Shown one piece after another: positions 1-18,170 of a stretch of 64,000 bases of DNA. Source of the DNA: Tetracentron sinense (lineage: Eukaryota; Streptophyta; Magnoliopsida; Trochodendrales; Trochodendraceae); NCBI GenBank assembly GCA_015143295.1, contig CM026554.1, positions 31,261,531 through 31,325,530 on the forward strand. The letters are read 5' to 3'. How positions within the stretch are numbered: position 1 is the first letter of the stretch; each line of letters opens with the position of its first letter. The notes under the pieces are model-generated. The model searched no databases and was not told where the DNA came from. It saw only the letters and a list, made by a program, of their open reading frames with translations. A program made the translations under genes and the position numbers.

Positions 1-59
1 CACTTTACATGACTCATATGTAGAAGGCTTACAAAACACGGGTCATGGCTATGTGCCGA

Positions 60-275
60 GCACTTGACAAAATGACCGTGACACAAGCCAAGCCCGACTG
101 GAACTTGAATCAATTCAGCCCGAGCCGAGCTTCGAGCCAATCTTTATGAATTCGGGCCGAGCTTCGAGCCGATTTTCTGAGCACCATTTCAAGCCAAGCT
201 TTGAGGCTAGAGTAAACCATTTCAAGCCTAGCCGAGTATGGCCAAGCACAGCTTAGCCCAGCTCGAACACACCCC
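60..275. repeat. hAT-like MITE end, GAGCCGAGC-rich family
   Basis: A GC-rich stretch with repeated GAGCCGAGC / AAGCCAAGC words that ends in GAACACACCCCTA, which resembles the TAGGGGTGTG terminus of hAT-type MITEs. Related sequence recurs near 10250-10660, 17265-17470, 22495-22640 and 57538-58069. The left end is not resolved and may lie near the window edge. No coding potential is seen. Confidence 0.35.
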
Positions 276-699
276 TAATCTTGGCCAAACTGCTTAGCAT
301 TCCTCATAAGAACACACTTAGGGATTTTTTTAAAGGTTTTTAAAATTTAATTATTTCGCTATTAAAAATACAAAACTGTCATATTTAGATAAAAATACGA
401 GTTTTCTGCTTGATCAAATCAACTTTTTCTTTCCTTGTGAGATGAAAAAAAAAAGGATAGGAAAAGACAGTGAGTGATTTGGTGAAACAACCGCTCCAAG
501 AATTAATTAGGGAATCGGTTAGATATTGGTCCATGCTTGGTTTTGAGTCCCAAAAAAAACACGAAAAATGTGTCATGCAAGAAATGTCGTTCTCTAGGCC
601 TATTGAAATTCTCTCTCTATCTTTTTCATGCACATGTTTCAACCATATGATAAAATAAAGGAAAATAGTAAACGTATCCGGGGTTTCCATTTTATAACC
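276..699. other. gene-free AT-rich stretch
   Basis: AT-rich sequence with only two short overlapping open frames on opposite strands. Neither shows a recognisable domain. Nothing else is seen. Confidence 0.5.
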
Positions 700-890
700 G
701 AAGGGTAGGTCCTCATTGGTCCACGCCTTAATTTTAAATATTTTCCTACTATGGTTAGTATTGACTCATCCCTAGAGTTAAGCAATCCAATAAAGGTTTT
801 TTTTTAAAAAGACCAAAATCTTAGTTTTAATTTAGTTAAGGTTAACCAGGGTTAAAGGGGTGTTAAAAGACACACGGGGTAAGATATGAA
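700..890. repeat. MITE family M1, copy a
   Basis: This copy has the internal layout of a family found about eight times in the window: a left part like GATTAAGATTCACTCACCCC, a central TTTTTAGGG-type block, and a right part like GGTTAAAGGGGTGTTAAAAG. A second copy lies about 100 bp downstream. No target duplication could be fixed. Confidence 0.5.
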
Positions 891-984
891 ACGGATGGGT
901 CCACTGAGCACTGTTCTAAAATAAATTCTATAATATATTTGTATGGAAAATGCTTGCTTACTGGCGGTTGCATTTATGTAATGA

Positions 985-1160
985 CATGACCGGTCCTCAT
1001 TGGTCCATGCCCCATTTTTTAACACTCACCAATTATGGTTAAGATTTACTCACCCCTAAGGTTAAGCAATCCAACCTTAATTTTTAGGGGAACAATCTTT
1101 TTTTTTTATTAATTTTGTTAAGCTTAACCAAGGTTAAATGGGGGACACGAGGACACGACG
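985..1160. repeat. MITE family M1, copy b
   Basis: Second copy of family M1. It shares the phrase GGTCCTCATTGGTCCA with copy a, and both have the ATGGTTAAGATTTACTCACC-like left block and the AACCAAGGTTAAATGG-like right block. The remaining sequence to 1628 is gene-free and AT-rich. Confidence 0.5.
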
Positions 1161-1628
1161 GTGACTTTAATAGGGACCTACAGGTCCTCTAATCACTGCT
1201 CTTTTTGTATTTCATATATAAAGTATATAATTCATACATATAATTTAAATAATTAGGTAAACTCAATTTGTGCTTCAGGTTGAATTCGACTTGAAGGAAA
1301 GACAAATTGGCCGTGATAGCTTGAAGATCAATTAGGGATGGAACTTGAGCAAGAAACCAACTATAACCCAATTTGATCAAATGGGTGGGATTTGGTTACA
1401 AACTTATTTAGATACTGAATCAAGTTTAGCTTAGGTTCAAAAAGCTTAACCCAACCTGATGAAGGGGTTACGTTTAGGTTGAGGCCTTAACCAACTCGAG
1501 CTTAACCCAACCTGATGAAAATGTGTCATGTAAGTATTGTCGTTCTCAAGGCCTTAACCAACTTGAGGGATTGGTTGTTGTATCTTCAACATGAAAAAGG
1601 AACTGGTTTTAGCTTAATGTACAGCAAT

Positions 1629-1877
1629 TAGGGGTGTCAATATACCAGATGATCTGGTTATGTAGTTGTGCGGCCATGAGTCTAAACCCTAGGGCCCAAC
1701 GCCCATTTCACTATTCTTCAAACCGGAAGCTTGGTTACTTAAAAAGCCCTTCAATAGCTATGTTAGGTCCTACTAGGATTGAGCCCAACACGATTAATAG
1801 TAGGGTTGGGCTTGGGCTTACATCTAAAGCCCAATTAATCATCAGGCCACAAGCAGCCCAGCCCATTGACACCCTTA
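1629..1877. mobile_element. hAT-type MITE, 249 bp
   Basis: Terminal inverted repeats (TIRs) are TAGGGGTGTCAAT at the left and ATTGACACCCTTA at the right, typical of plant hAT MITEs. The flanks are an imperfect 8-bp target duplication: acagcaat at 1621-1628 and actacaat at 1878-1885, with 6 of 8 bases equal. An 85-codon open frame across it is a by-product of its GC-rich composition. Confidence 0.7.
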
Positions 1878-2738
1878 ACTACAATTATTAAGCTCTCCTG
1901 GCCAATATAGCCACCCTTATTCGATGGAAGGACAAAGTGACATCAACATGCTAGAGGCTAGAGTGCACACACTTTGGTAGGCGCGATCTCGTGTACATGG
2001 CGTCTTCATAGTGGCGTTGGCGGTCTTCTCGCTAGCACCAACTGGAGAAGATCTCAAGTCTTATAAAATTGGCAAAACCAGTCAGAAAGAGGAACTTTCT
2101 TTTGGGTAGTCAAAAGCTTCTCATAAGCAACATACAGATCTGACAAGTATAGCAGAATCCGTGTAATTACTCCACCCCCTATTCAATAGCAAAATTTTCT
2201 TTTGTATGAGCTTTTGTAGGGATTCATTCATATGGATGATCCCTATGTTGCAAACCACAAACCGTGAAGATGTCAAATAAATTCATCAAATTTCTCCAAA
2301 TCTAAATTGAAAAGTGTTTGTTGCTAGATTCCACTGTCAAATAAATGCTAGAAGGATAAAATCAATCATTGTTTTAATAGCCATGAGACTGCCTCACAAC
2401 ATATATATATATATAAAATTTTGTTTAGATTAACTTTTTGGATGATAGAAGTCGACTTCTATCATCGTAGAAGTCAAAAGTTGATGAAAAATACATTTGG
2501 TTTCCTGTTTAAGATTTGACTTCTCACCGAAGTTAAAAGTCGATGGGAGTTGACATATTGACTTTGACGAAAAGCAAGGTCTAGGTGATAACCACGGGAA
2601 GTCAATATTTCGACTTCCACAGGAAGTCGATGGAGCTTCCATCAAACAAACAAATTTTGATTTTGGGGGTATATAAATAAGAGGTAGTCTTTTGGCTTCC
2701 ATTTCCTTTCTTTGTGCTTTGTGAAAAGCACATGCACA

Positions 2739-2774
<36 letters not shown>

Positions 2775-3700
2775 CACCTTTCTTTGATTTTCTCTATTGG
2801 AGACTTAAATCATTATAATAGAGATACATTGTGTTTGGATAAATTTTTAGACTGACTTAACTTCTTTCTTTATGAAAGTTAGGAGTTATAAAATTATATT
2901 TAGTTTGTTGTTCAATTTTATTTTTTTATAGAAATCAAAAGTGCATCAAAGTCAAAATTTTAATTTTTAAGGGAAGCTGACAGGGGTGACATCCGATGAA
3001 AGGGAAGGTTTCAACTTTTTAGGAAAGTCACCACACTCTCATTAGCTCACATTTTACAAAGAATAGAGTTAAAAAGTCACTTTTCAGAGAAGTTTAACCA
3101 AACAAGACCGTACTCTCTTGTTCTCTCCCTCTCTAGTTAATTTTTCATAAGTTATTCTTGTTTGTTTGTTCTCATTGTATTGTTTCATAAATCTGTATCG
3201 ATTTTCAGAGATTTTTGTTTGACTTTTCCATTCTTTTTGGATTATGTTGATTTTAATTTTCTTTGTTTCTTCTTTACTTCTATTTGGTTAGTGATTATGT
3301 TATTTAATGATGCAATTTACTTGATTTTGTTATAGATTACCTATCTATTTATCTGGTTTCTGAAAGTATGCCTCTTTTTAATTTTAGAAAAACAGTTCTT
3401 GGGGGGCATTCATCGAATCCCAAGATCTGACTATATTTCTAATTGATTTTATTCAATGAATGATAAAATAACAATCACCTTTGCGACTATGAAATTAATA
3501 AGTTTATTCCACGATTTGAAGGATAGAATGGTGCCCGCAAAACTTCGCAAGTGAAAAGTCTCATTCACGATTCACACGAACCTTCTTTAATTCTTAAAAG
3601 CTTTTCTCTAATAGAAGTTAATGACCCTTCCAATTCAAGTTCTATGATATTTTATTTTTTTCTTGAATGTAAGATCATTTCTTGATAACAAGATATGTTT
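1878..3700. other. gene-free stretch with simple repeats and a possible MITE
   Basis: No gene is seen. The stretch holds a TA run near 2403, a perfect 26-bp palindrome at 2441-2466, and a (TC)n run at 2743-2770. A possible MITE at about 2828-3107 starts GTGTTTGGATAAA and ends TTTAACCAAACAA. The 115-codon minus-strand frame here reads through the (GA)n run and has no domain. Confidence 0.5.
2743..2770. repeat. (TC)n microsatellite
   Basis: An uninterrupted run of TC dinucleotides, about 14 units. Confidence 0.95.
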
Positions 3701-5554
3701 TGATATTATTTAAAATTCAAACTAAAACCAAGAGAATAGAATGGGAGAGATGACCGTACAACTACCAAAGGAGGGAGAGGGGGGGCGTGAGCTTTTGGAG
3801 AGACAGAGAGAAAATTGTTGGAGTGTGGAGTGATTCCAAGGGGTGGACGTCCCACCCTATTTATAGAATCTCTTGGATTGCTTATTTGCAATCCAAGACT
3901 CATTTCTCTAATTCTAATCCAATTAGAAACTTTCTCTAATTCTAATCCAATTAGAATTCTCTCATAAAGATTCATTAATGATAATTCCTAATTAATTAGG
4001 ATTTATCTAAATAAAAAAACTAATCTTATCCATTCCTATTTATTAGGAAAAACAATTAGTAACTTACTAATGCAATCCCTACTTAATAGGAAATCATTAG
4101 TAACAAACTAATCAAATCCCTACTTAATAGAGAATCATTAATTAGCAACCAAGTAATCTTATCCCTAAATATTAGGAGATAAGATCACCAACTAACTAAA
4201 AGGATAAGTTCCACGATGAAGTGGGCATCCCACCCTAGGTGGGCCTTACTATCACATGCCTCATTAAGAGTTCCAAACTCTTGTTGGTCAAGTTTTGATC
4301 TTTATCAAAATCTCATATGGGTCCTACCCATATGGTTAATCACATTTTATGTGATTTAACCTATTAGAGCTTCACTATACCATATAGTGATATACATAGA
4401 GAAATTAATTAATTTAATTCATAATTAAATTAAAAGCTTTAAGAAGGTCCTAGTGTGTGGGATCTAAAGGGATCTCTTATTTTCGGTTATGAGACTAAGT
4501 GCTTAGCCTTTTGGTTAAAACCTTGTTGCTAGGAAACACTTTCCAATAATACAATTAGGATCATAAAATTTTATCTATGTCCATAGACTTCCACTAATTA
4601 CAATAATGTCCATTAACACAATGTGACTAACCCCCAGAAATTAGAGAATTACTTGCAGGTATTATCTATTAAAAAATTTGTTTACAGATGTATCATTTCA
4701 CTTCTAATATTGTTATAAGCTTACGGGACAATATCTTATACTGTCTGTAATCCTTAGCTTATAATGAGAACCATTTCTCTTTGATACTTTTAGTTAAACT
4801 TAGACTTTCAAAGCTATTTTTGAAATTCTTTAAAAGAAATAATAATATAATTATATTCATTTTACATAGAAATAAACTTCTCGATAAAACTATATTCCAA
4901 GTTTGGTTTGACAAGTATCAATTCAATATAAATTACTCTAGAAGAATAGTGAAATCTTTGTTGAGCATACACACACTTCTTCTAGTATAGTATACATAAC
5001 CCAACGAGCTCGTATTTAGTCAGGTGTGTTGGACATTGACGATTGACTACATCAAAGCTATATAGGCAAATACTAAAGAAGATGTCGACCTCTCAAGTGA
5101 AGGATAATATGTCAAATGAACTACCCTAAATATATATAAACAGTATATTTCTAAGGGTATCTACTAAGCAATCCTATTGTAATATAAGTACTACTCATAT
5201 TCACATCTTAGTCAAGAGACCATTCTCTCAATGATTGAGATTCATCAGTCTATCATATGGAACTAACAATGTGTAAGTTAGTAGGAATACATTGTCCAGA
5301 TGTATCCTAAATAACTTAGAACAATTTTAGGTCTACAAGGAACTGGAAAACCATATCTCCTTAGCAATTAATTCAAAAACTAATTGGATGGTTTTCCTAC
5401 AATGTTACCTAAGGGACAAAGTAGTCTCATCTTATGATATATTTTTAGTATGTTACTCAATAAAGAAGACAATGTGTGAATGTAAATATGTTTTTATTAA
5501 TAAAGTAGATTAATACAATTCCGGAATGACTTTTGTGGGCATATATGTCTAACA
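3701..5554 (-). mobile_element. probable solo LTR, copia-like, minus strand
   Basis: The right edge reads GGGCATATATGTCTAACA, so on the minus strand the element would begin TGTTAGACATATATGCCC, a common form for plant copia LTRs. The left edge is placed at TGATATTATT by the TG...CA rule and is uncertain. The flanking bases share only GTTT, so the target duplication is not proven. The interior is AT-rich with short repeats of the AATCCCTACTTAATAGG type and no coding frame, as expected for an LTR without its internal region. Confidence 0.5.
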
Positions 5555-5639
5555 GTTTCATTTACTTTTTTGGCATGTGGAGAGACAGTTTCTTCTAATA
5601 CATCCGTTAATTCACATATATCTCTAGAATTTTTTTGGA

Positions 5640-6800
5640 TTAGTTTGAATACCTAGTTCACTTGGTTTGAATTCGGGTTTTCGGTTTGCAACTGGTCATT
5701 CTATAATGAACCCGGTTCGCTAGGGATAGGATTAGACAATTCGTTTCTTGGTTCGCCAAGTTTGTTAGCTTGGTTCGCTAGCTTAATTCGGTTATATATA
5801 TTTTGTTTTTTTTTTAATAGTAAGTTTTATAATAAGTTTACACTTAGAGAATATAAGCGGGAGACTTGTGTTCGGTTTCTTCTGTAATTCATATCACGGT
5901 TACCTAGTTCGCTAGGCACTAGGGCGAAAAGCGAACTAGTTCGCAGTTCGGTTCGTCCCCGTTCGTCCAATTTAGCAAATTAGTTGGATATCTCAAACAG
6001 CCGCAACAGTTTAGGTTTGAGTCTTTTGAGTTTTGACCGATAGGTACTGAGTACCTGATAGTGGGTAGGTATGTGGGACCATGAAAATACATCAAAGGGG
6101 CTTAAAGTCAAAGAGGACGACACATCATTACATTCCAAAGGAAACACATCAAAGGGATAAATGACACTGATGTAATTAGTTAAAACAGAAATGACATTTT
6201 CATAAAATCAATTAAAGACAACATTTCCAAGTATACCTTATTCCTTTTATCAATTACCAAGAATATATTTGATTTCATAGAGTTCACGCATGACTCCTAT
6301 AATTCCCAATATATATATAAGCGAATTAAGATAGCGAGCCAAAGTGAACCAAGCTAACGAACTTAGTGAATTGAAAAACGAATTGTCTAATCCTACCCCT
6401 AGTGAATCGGGTTCGTCACAGAGTGGCGAACTACGAACCGTAAACCCGAATTCGAACAAAGTGAACGACAAACTAGGTAACATTGATTCATATTCTAAGA
6501 CAAGACAATTCACTGACATGCTTACATCATCATTCATTTCACATATAGACTATTGTTTAATAGATTTTAAACATCGCATGTACCATTGGTTAATAACATC
6601 AAACATTATCTCATGTACCATTGGGTTTTTATTTTGCTAAAACCATTGGTTAATAACATCAAACAAACATCGCATGTATCATTAGTTTATAAAAATCTCA
6701 CGGTACATTCCTTTGACCCAACCATGTAATTCGCTCAAAACGACGAATCGCGAACCAGTTCACGGTTCGTCCTAGTGCCCAATGAACTAGGTCACCCTGG
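5640..6800. repeat. long inverted-repeat (foldback) element
   Basis: Sequence around 5650-5795 pairs with the reverse complement of 6314-6475; both contain GGATTAGACAATTCG and AGCTTGGTTC. A second pair, 5890-5985 with 6720-6800, shares CCTAGTTCGCTAGGCACTAGG-like sequence. The arms are rich in GAAC/GTTC words. The layout suggests one foldback element, or two related elements overlapping. No ORF of note. Confidence 0.6.
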
Positions 6801-8394
6801 TTTGAACTACATTTTTTTTTTCTTTTTGGTCAAGGATTTCTCATTATCATTGCTTTTGGTGGGATTGAATGGTTTGTTTATTTTATTAGGATTTTAGGTT
6901 GCATTTTCACTTATTGGCTCACGAGATGTGGAATATTTAGTATATTGGTTGAAGGCTAAACATTGAATCTATTATTTGGTGTTTGGTAGCTGGTGCAATA
7001 TATGTTTGTTTTAGAGTTATTTTGGATGGTGTGGTTTTTTAGGGGTTCAGGATTTGGCTTATGTATTAGGGTTTTGATTCGCATGTTTGTGTTTAAATGT
7101 ATTTTTGCTTTGTAAATACAAAAAGAATTTTAATACTGTCTAAATATAAGCATTGTTAAATCAAACATAAAGTATTGAAATCTTCTATTTATATTTTTTT
7201 CATAAGGTATTGAAATCATTTAACTACATAAAATTTGCATAGCTAATCAAATTTCTTGCTTCCCCCTCTAGCTCCAGCGGTGGGGGGTATGGCCTCTCTC
7301 TTGAGAGATGTCTGAGGATCTATCCCCCGGGTGATGAGTCGCAAGAGCTCCACTTTCCCATGACTAATCATTGATATTAACCGTATATAAATGATAACTC
7401 CATAAAAAAAATGTGGAAAATTTTATTTCTGGCATAAATGTAGCGGATAAGTTTCATGGTTCCCACCTAATTATTCTATGTTTTCTTCTCAGTCTTGTGC
7501 TTTGCATGGGGGGGTATATTTGCTAGTTTGTGAGGGTAAAAAAGAATGATATTCAATATTCACTAAAAGCAATAGTTTGGCTATATATAAAGCTAAAATA
7601 AAAGGTCAATGTAACTTTACATGGGCCTAAACTCAATACGTTAATGGCTCATTTTGATTGCAGTAATTGAGGGGTGTAGATTGGAATTAGATGATGAGAA
7701 ATCTAATTTCAGTGTTAGGATGCTCTCACTTCCTGAATTCCAATCCACGTAACATTTAAAGCATGTCAATTCCTATATTTTGTGAAAATTGCATTATCCA
7801 TTTAGAAGATGAATATTGCAATTAACGTGTACACGAGAAATTGCTAGAAATCTTCTACAATTTCACTGTTACCACCTTCTTATTAATTTTTTTTATATTA
7901 TTTCATATTTACATAATTTTAAAAAAATTATTTTTATTTTTTAATTTATATTGAATTAAATAAATTTATTTATATTTAATTATTTTTAATTAACTAAATT
8001 TATTTATATTTGATTAGATTGAAATAAAATTTCAAAAATAAGTGAAAGCATGATTTTAAATATTCAGTACTTATTTATTTGAACATAAGTTGTTAGAAAA
8101 ATTATTTAAAATATTTAATAGTTATATATATATATTCCAATAATTAATTATCACAATAATGATATTACATATCTTTTAAATATAAAAATGCCTTTATAAT
8201 GTTTTATATAAGTTGACTCTATAATATTATAAGAATGCATTTAGTTGTACGAAGAAGTATCACTCTACTATAGATTTGTATTAAGTATGATGACGTATCT
8301 GGCCCAATTCATTTGTGTAATTATCTAAAAAAGATAATTGTTTATCTCACATATGTAAACAAGAATTGGGATCCTGAGTTCAATGGCACACACA
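6801..8394. other. gene-free AT-rich stretch
   Basis: Very AT-rich sequence without a plausible ORF. A short GC-richer patch at 7260-7360 (GGTGGGGGGTATGG and flanks) resembles no family I recognise. Confidence 0.5.
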
Positions 8395-8560
8395 AGTCAA
8401 CACGTGTCGCTTTTAAAATCCATTAATTGTCGTTAAGATACACTAACCCTTATGGTTTAACAATCTAACCGTAGTTCTTAGAAAAGTATAACCCTAGGAG
8501 TTAAAAAATCTTAATCAAAGTTAAAATAATAGTTAAAGGGGCTCTATGAGTGCGATTGAA
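8395..8560. repeat. MITE family M1, copy c
   Basis: Begins CACGTGTCGCTTTTAAAATCC-like and contains GTTAAGATACACTAACCC, then ends with a TTAAAGGGG-type right block. The same order of motifs is seen in the other M1 copies. The outer sequence GTTCAATCGCTATTGG matches the outer sequence of copy e near 17930. Confidence 0.55.
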
Positions 8561-8719
8561 TGCTCTCTCGAGTTCAATCGCTATTGGACAAGATCCAAAT
8601 TTGTACACAAACATATCAATTATCAAGTGAATTTTAAGCACCCAAATAGTGAACTTGAAATTCATAACATATTTCCAACAAATTCTAATGTTTCAGCCAA
8701 ATTGTGACTTGATTATCGA

Positions 8720-9240
8720 ATGAAATGTTTTTTTTTTTTATTTGTTTAATGGGTACAATGCATCATTTATTTACTATTAGTAGTTAAGAGTCATTTAGCA
8801 TATGGTGAGTCAACCAATTGATTGTCACATCCCAGAGGATAGCTTTCCCCGTACTTGATCTCAAAAATACTCTCATACTAATCAAAACTAGTGCCCACTG
8901 TTCAGATATTAGTGCATATTCTACTTATCTGATCTAAATTGACCCCAAGATTATTGAATGACAACTTTTTTTTTCTTTAAAATTTTAAATGGTTGCATCA
9001 TTTATTTACTGTGAGTAGTTTTTTTTGAAGAGAAGATATCATTTAACAAAACAAAGAACTACAAAGTTAGACTTAGTCATTTACTGTGAGTAGTTAGACT
9101 TTGTGAGTAGTTAGACTTAGTCATTTAGCATATGATGAGTGGACCACTTGATTGTCACATTACAGAGTCACATTACAGAGGAAAGCTTTCTCGAGACTTG
9201 ATCTCAGAACTAGTGCCCATTCTTCTTCTGTTGCTCAACG
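8720..9240. repeat. diverged direct duplication, about 240 bp
   Basis: Two successive segments (about 8723-8900 and 8965-9225) share, in order, GCATCATTTATTTACT, TCATTTAGCATATG, TTGATTGTCACAT and ACTAGTGCCCA. The second copy carries small internal repeats such as TCACATTACAGAG twice. This looks like a local tandem duplication of non-coding sequence. Confidence 0.6.
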
Positions 9241-9461
9241 CCCTATGCTAAGGAACGTTATTAGCGGGGCACTACTAGTAAGTACTCATTTGTCAAACTC
9301 GACATCAATGAGGTGGTTCTTTGAGTCCTTGACATTGGATCATTGAGTAATAGTGCGACAATGAGAGTTGTTGCTTAACCTTTGTAAGCAACCTTTGTCA
9401 TCTAATCTGCTTTCTTGTAGAACCTATAAAAATTTCTTTTTATCAAGAATCATGCCATAAC

Positions 9462-9911
9462 TAGGGCTATAAACGGATGCAGATATTATCTGTATTCAAT
9501 TAGTATTTAAATCCGTTTAGTCAGATAATTATCCGAATAGGTATCTAGCAGAGCAAATTCAGATAGTAATTTTATTACTCGTTTATAATTGGATACGAAT
9601 TCAGAAACGAATTCGGATACTGGTATATCCAATCCGATAAATATCCGACCGATTATATATATATATAGTATATTTTAAATTTAAAAAACTAATATAACCT
9701 TTAAAATATATTTTTAAAAAAATTTCTTTTAAAAAAAATTTCTTTTAAAGTAATCGGATAATTCGGATACTATCTGAATTTAAATATTTTAATCGGAGTT
9801 GGATATCATATTTCACTATCCATTGAATGTTTATTCGGATTTGAATATATAATCGGATACTAATTCAGATATACTCCTATCCGCTCTGAATCTGCTCTGT
9901 GTACAGCCCTA
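9462..9911. mobile_element. hAT-like non-autonomous element, 450 bp
   Basis: The left end TAGGGCTATAAACGGATGC and the right end CTCTGTGTACAGCCCTA form imperfect TIRs. The interior is full of repeated ATCCGAAT/ATTCGGAT words. The 8-bp flanks gccataac and acagtaac match at 5 of 8 positions, consistent with an old target duplication. Confidence 0.6.
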
Positions 9912-10409
9912 ACAGTAACAAGGCTTAATAGGTGGGATCTCGCATTTAAAGATAGGGGAAAATAGCACTAATGGTGTCAACCCTTAGTTTCCCTAAAGGA
10001 CAAAGTTAAATAACTTTTAGATATATCCCACATACAAAAGTGGTTTGACTTTGTCTTTTCTCCTTAAAGCTAGTCCTAATATTCTCCTTAAAGTGAGTCG
10101 GTCCAGTACTCTCCGAACTAGACATAAGGAGAAGTCTATGGGAGGGTAGTTCAAAAATATATAAGCTAATAATAATAAATAAATAAAAGGTATATGCAAA
10201 ATTATACAATAATAACGCCTACCAAGCTCTTTAGTTTCCCAAAATGCTAGCACTAGGGGGTCAATGCATTGGCCTGGCCTGACCCAAAAAATTGGCCCAA
10301 ATTTTAAGCCCTAAGAAGTAGGGCCGGGCTCAATAAGTGGAAGCCTACATCAATTAAGATGAAGCTAGGGCTTAGTTGATTGAAGCCTGGGGGTTGGCCT
10401 AGCCTGATT

Positions 10410-10655
10410 CAGGGGTGTCAATGAGCCGAGCCAGCTCGGCTCAACTCTAAATAAACCGAGCTTGAGCTTTTACTTTGGGCAAACCGAGCCTTAAAAGTGA
10501 GCTCAAGAAATAAACGTGCCGAGTCCGAACCTGGCCTGTGTTAGGGCCAGGCTACGGCAAACCCTACAATGCTTGGACTTGGACTTAGCTCAAAACTTTC
10601 CAATTAGGGTTAGGCCGACAGCCCCTAGCACGGGCCAAGCCCGGCCCATTGACAG
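10410..10655. mobile_element. hAT-type MITE in the eL42 promoter
   Basis: Starts CAGGGGTGTCAATG and ends CCATTGACAGCCC, an imperfect TIR pair of the same type as the element at 1629-1877. The sequence from 10250 to 10409 belongs to a related family. The target duplication is unclear. The right end supplies the GGCCCA word of the eL42 upstream region. Confidence 0.5.
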
Positions 10656-10802
10656 CCCGCCTTACGCTTTTCAACCCGTCCAATGCTATAAAAGTGAAAT
10701 GACGGGATAAGCCTTTCGTTCTCCTCGTTAGGGTTTTTGAAAAGAAACAGAGGTCTCAGAAAACCCTAACTTTCACACCCTTCTCAGTCAGTTGAAGCCA
10801 TC
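10632..10802 (+). promoter_or_regulatory. eL42 promoter and 5' leader
   Basis: Seen in order: GGGCC and GGCCCA words at 10632-10648 (reverse form of the site II motif TGGGCY), a TATA-like TATAAAA at 10687-10693, an inverted telobox TTAGGGTTT at 10728-10736, and a direct telobox AAACCCTAA at 10761-10769. A pyrimidine-rich leader follows. Site II plus telobox plus TATA is the known layout of plant ribosomal protein promoters. The transcription start itself is inferred, somewhere around 10715-10740. Confidence 0.7.
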
Positions 10803-16630
<5,828 letters not shown>

Positions 16631-17171
16631 ATGTGGCTTTTTAATTCATTGCATTTTTGGTCTTTATTCTGTGATGTGTTACCCAACATTCCTACACTTT
16701 TTTGAGTTGAAACTCAGTTTAGAATCTGTTCAGTCCATATATTTTCCATATATTTTGTAGCGCTTATGTTTATATGCAAGACTTGGATTTTTAGGCAAAT
16801 TACTATTATGTGCTATAAGTTGACTTTTAAGGTTTGGAGACAGGGCCTATTTGCAGGAAGAGCTGCTGCTTAACACAGTTTCATTTGCATACCTAGCAGT
16901 ACTACTTTACTGAATTGGTGAGTATATCTACAGTGAGTTTTTTTTTTTTTTTAAAGAAAAAAAAGGGTGCAATGGACCCAACCTAGAAGATCCTGACACT
17001 GTTTTGGATAAAAGGGCTGTGATGGTAAAATTATAACCATGATACCTGCGGTAGTTAATCAGGTAACAAGAATATTCAGGTCAGATCAAATTCCATAGGT
17101 GGGTGCTTGAATCAGATTTTGGTGTGTGACCTGTTGCTACCTATTCCATTTTGTCCAAAGCTTGATAAAGT

Positions 17172-17202
<31 letters not shown>

Positions 17203-17264
17203 TATTATTTATATATATAATAATGATATATAAATATGTTTTTTTTTATTTTTTTAATAGTATT
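16631..17264 (+). other. eL42 3' region, then gene-free sequence
   Basis: The first few hundred bases should be the eL42 3' untranslated region. There is no AATAAA signal that I can single out. A poly(T) tract lies at 16937-16953 and a (TAA)n run near 17177. Confidence 0.5.
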
Positions 17265-17470
17265 CGAGCCGAGCCGAGCTTGGGCCCAATCGAGCCAAGC
17301 TTCGGGCCGATCAAACAAGGTGTTTAGCCCGAGCTCGGCTTGATTGACTTTCCAAGTTTTTTTTAGGCTTGGCTCAGCCTGATCAAGCCTAAAAGTCGGG
17401 CTTAAGCCAGGCTTGCTCGGGCTGAGCCGAGCCGAACATTCGGGCTAGCTTGGCTTGTGTGGAGCCCTAG
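17265..17470. repeat. hAT-like MITE remnant, GAGCCGAGC-rich
   Basis: GC-rich GAGCCGAGCCGAGC words, ending GTGTGGAGCCCTAG. The right terminus resembles the CAGCCCTA ends of related elements. The left end is not found. Confidence 0.4.
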
Positions 17471-17784
17471 GAAATACCATGTGAGCCTTATGAGGAGTTG
17501 TCAATCAATTGATGAACATGCACAATCGGCATTCTCTTACAGTAACAATTGGACGAATGTTCGTCTATAAATATACAGATCGAAACATAAGAGAGCCACT
17601 TCTTGTTGGGATAAATATGAGCCCTTACTTTTTACTTATTCTAATTGAAGCTTCAGAGTATTTTTGCAGGTTAGAGGAACGCATTCCAACAACTCCAACT
17701 TTTTTCTCCAACTAATTAACTCAGAAGCATTTGGTTTACAGCTAAGACGAGGTATTTCCCCCCACAATTTGAAAAAAAAAATTA

Positions 17785-17900
17785 ACCCTAGGGTTAAAAT
17801 TTCTTAATCTTATATTTAAAATTTTAAAAGTATTTTTTCTAAAAGAGAATCTTAACCATAGTTAATAAGGATTAAAAGGTACATGTGTTGACTTGTGGGT
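17785..17900. repeat. MITE family M1, copy e (partial)
   Basis: Holds TTAACCCTAGGGTTAAAAT and AATCTTAACCATAGTTAA, the typical M1 blocks. The bases from 17880 to 17935 (ACATGTGTTGACTTGTGGG and on) match the outer part of copy c near 8395. Confidence 0.5.
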
Positions 17901-18170
17901 ACAATTGAACTCTCATTGAGTTCAATTGTTATTGGCTGTGATTCAATCTCTAAATAGATAGATGAGTAAGGGTATTTTGGGAATCAAACAAAAGATTCAA
18001 TCAAATATTTTGTCTTATATATACGATGATAAGGGCAGATTTGGAATTTTTTTAAAATCAGCCTACGTTTTAACTCCCCCATTTTCATTATATTAGTAAT
18101 AGATATAAGATTTACATATGTCCTATGTTAGTATAGCATCAAAATTAAATATACTGAAAAAGCATATAAC

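Noticed and set aside
1634-1891. An 85-codon ORF
   Set aside because: It coincides with the 249-bp hAT MITE at 1629-1877.
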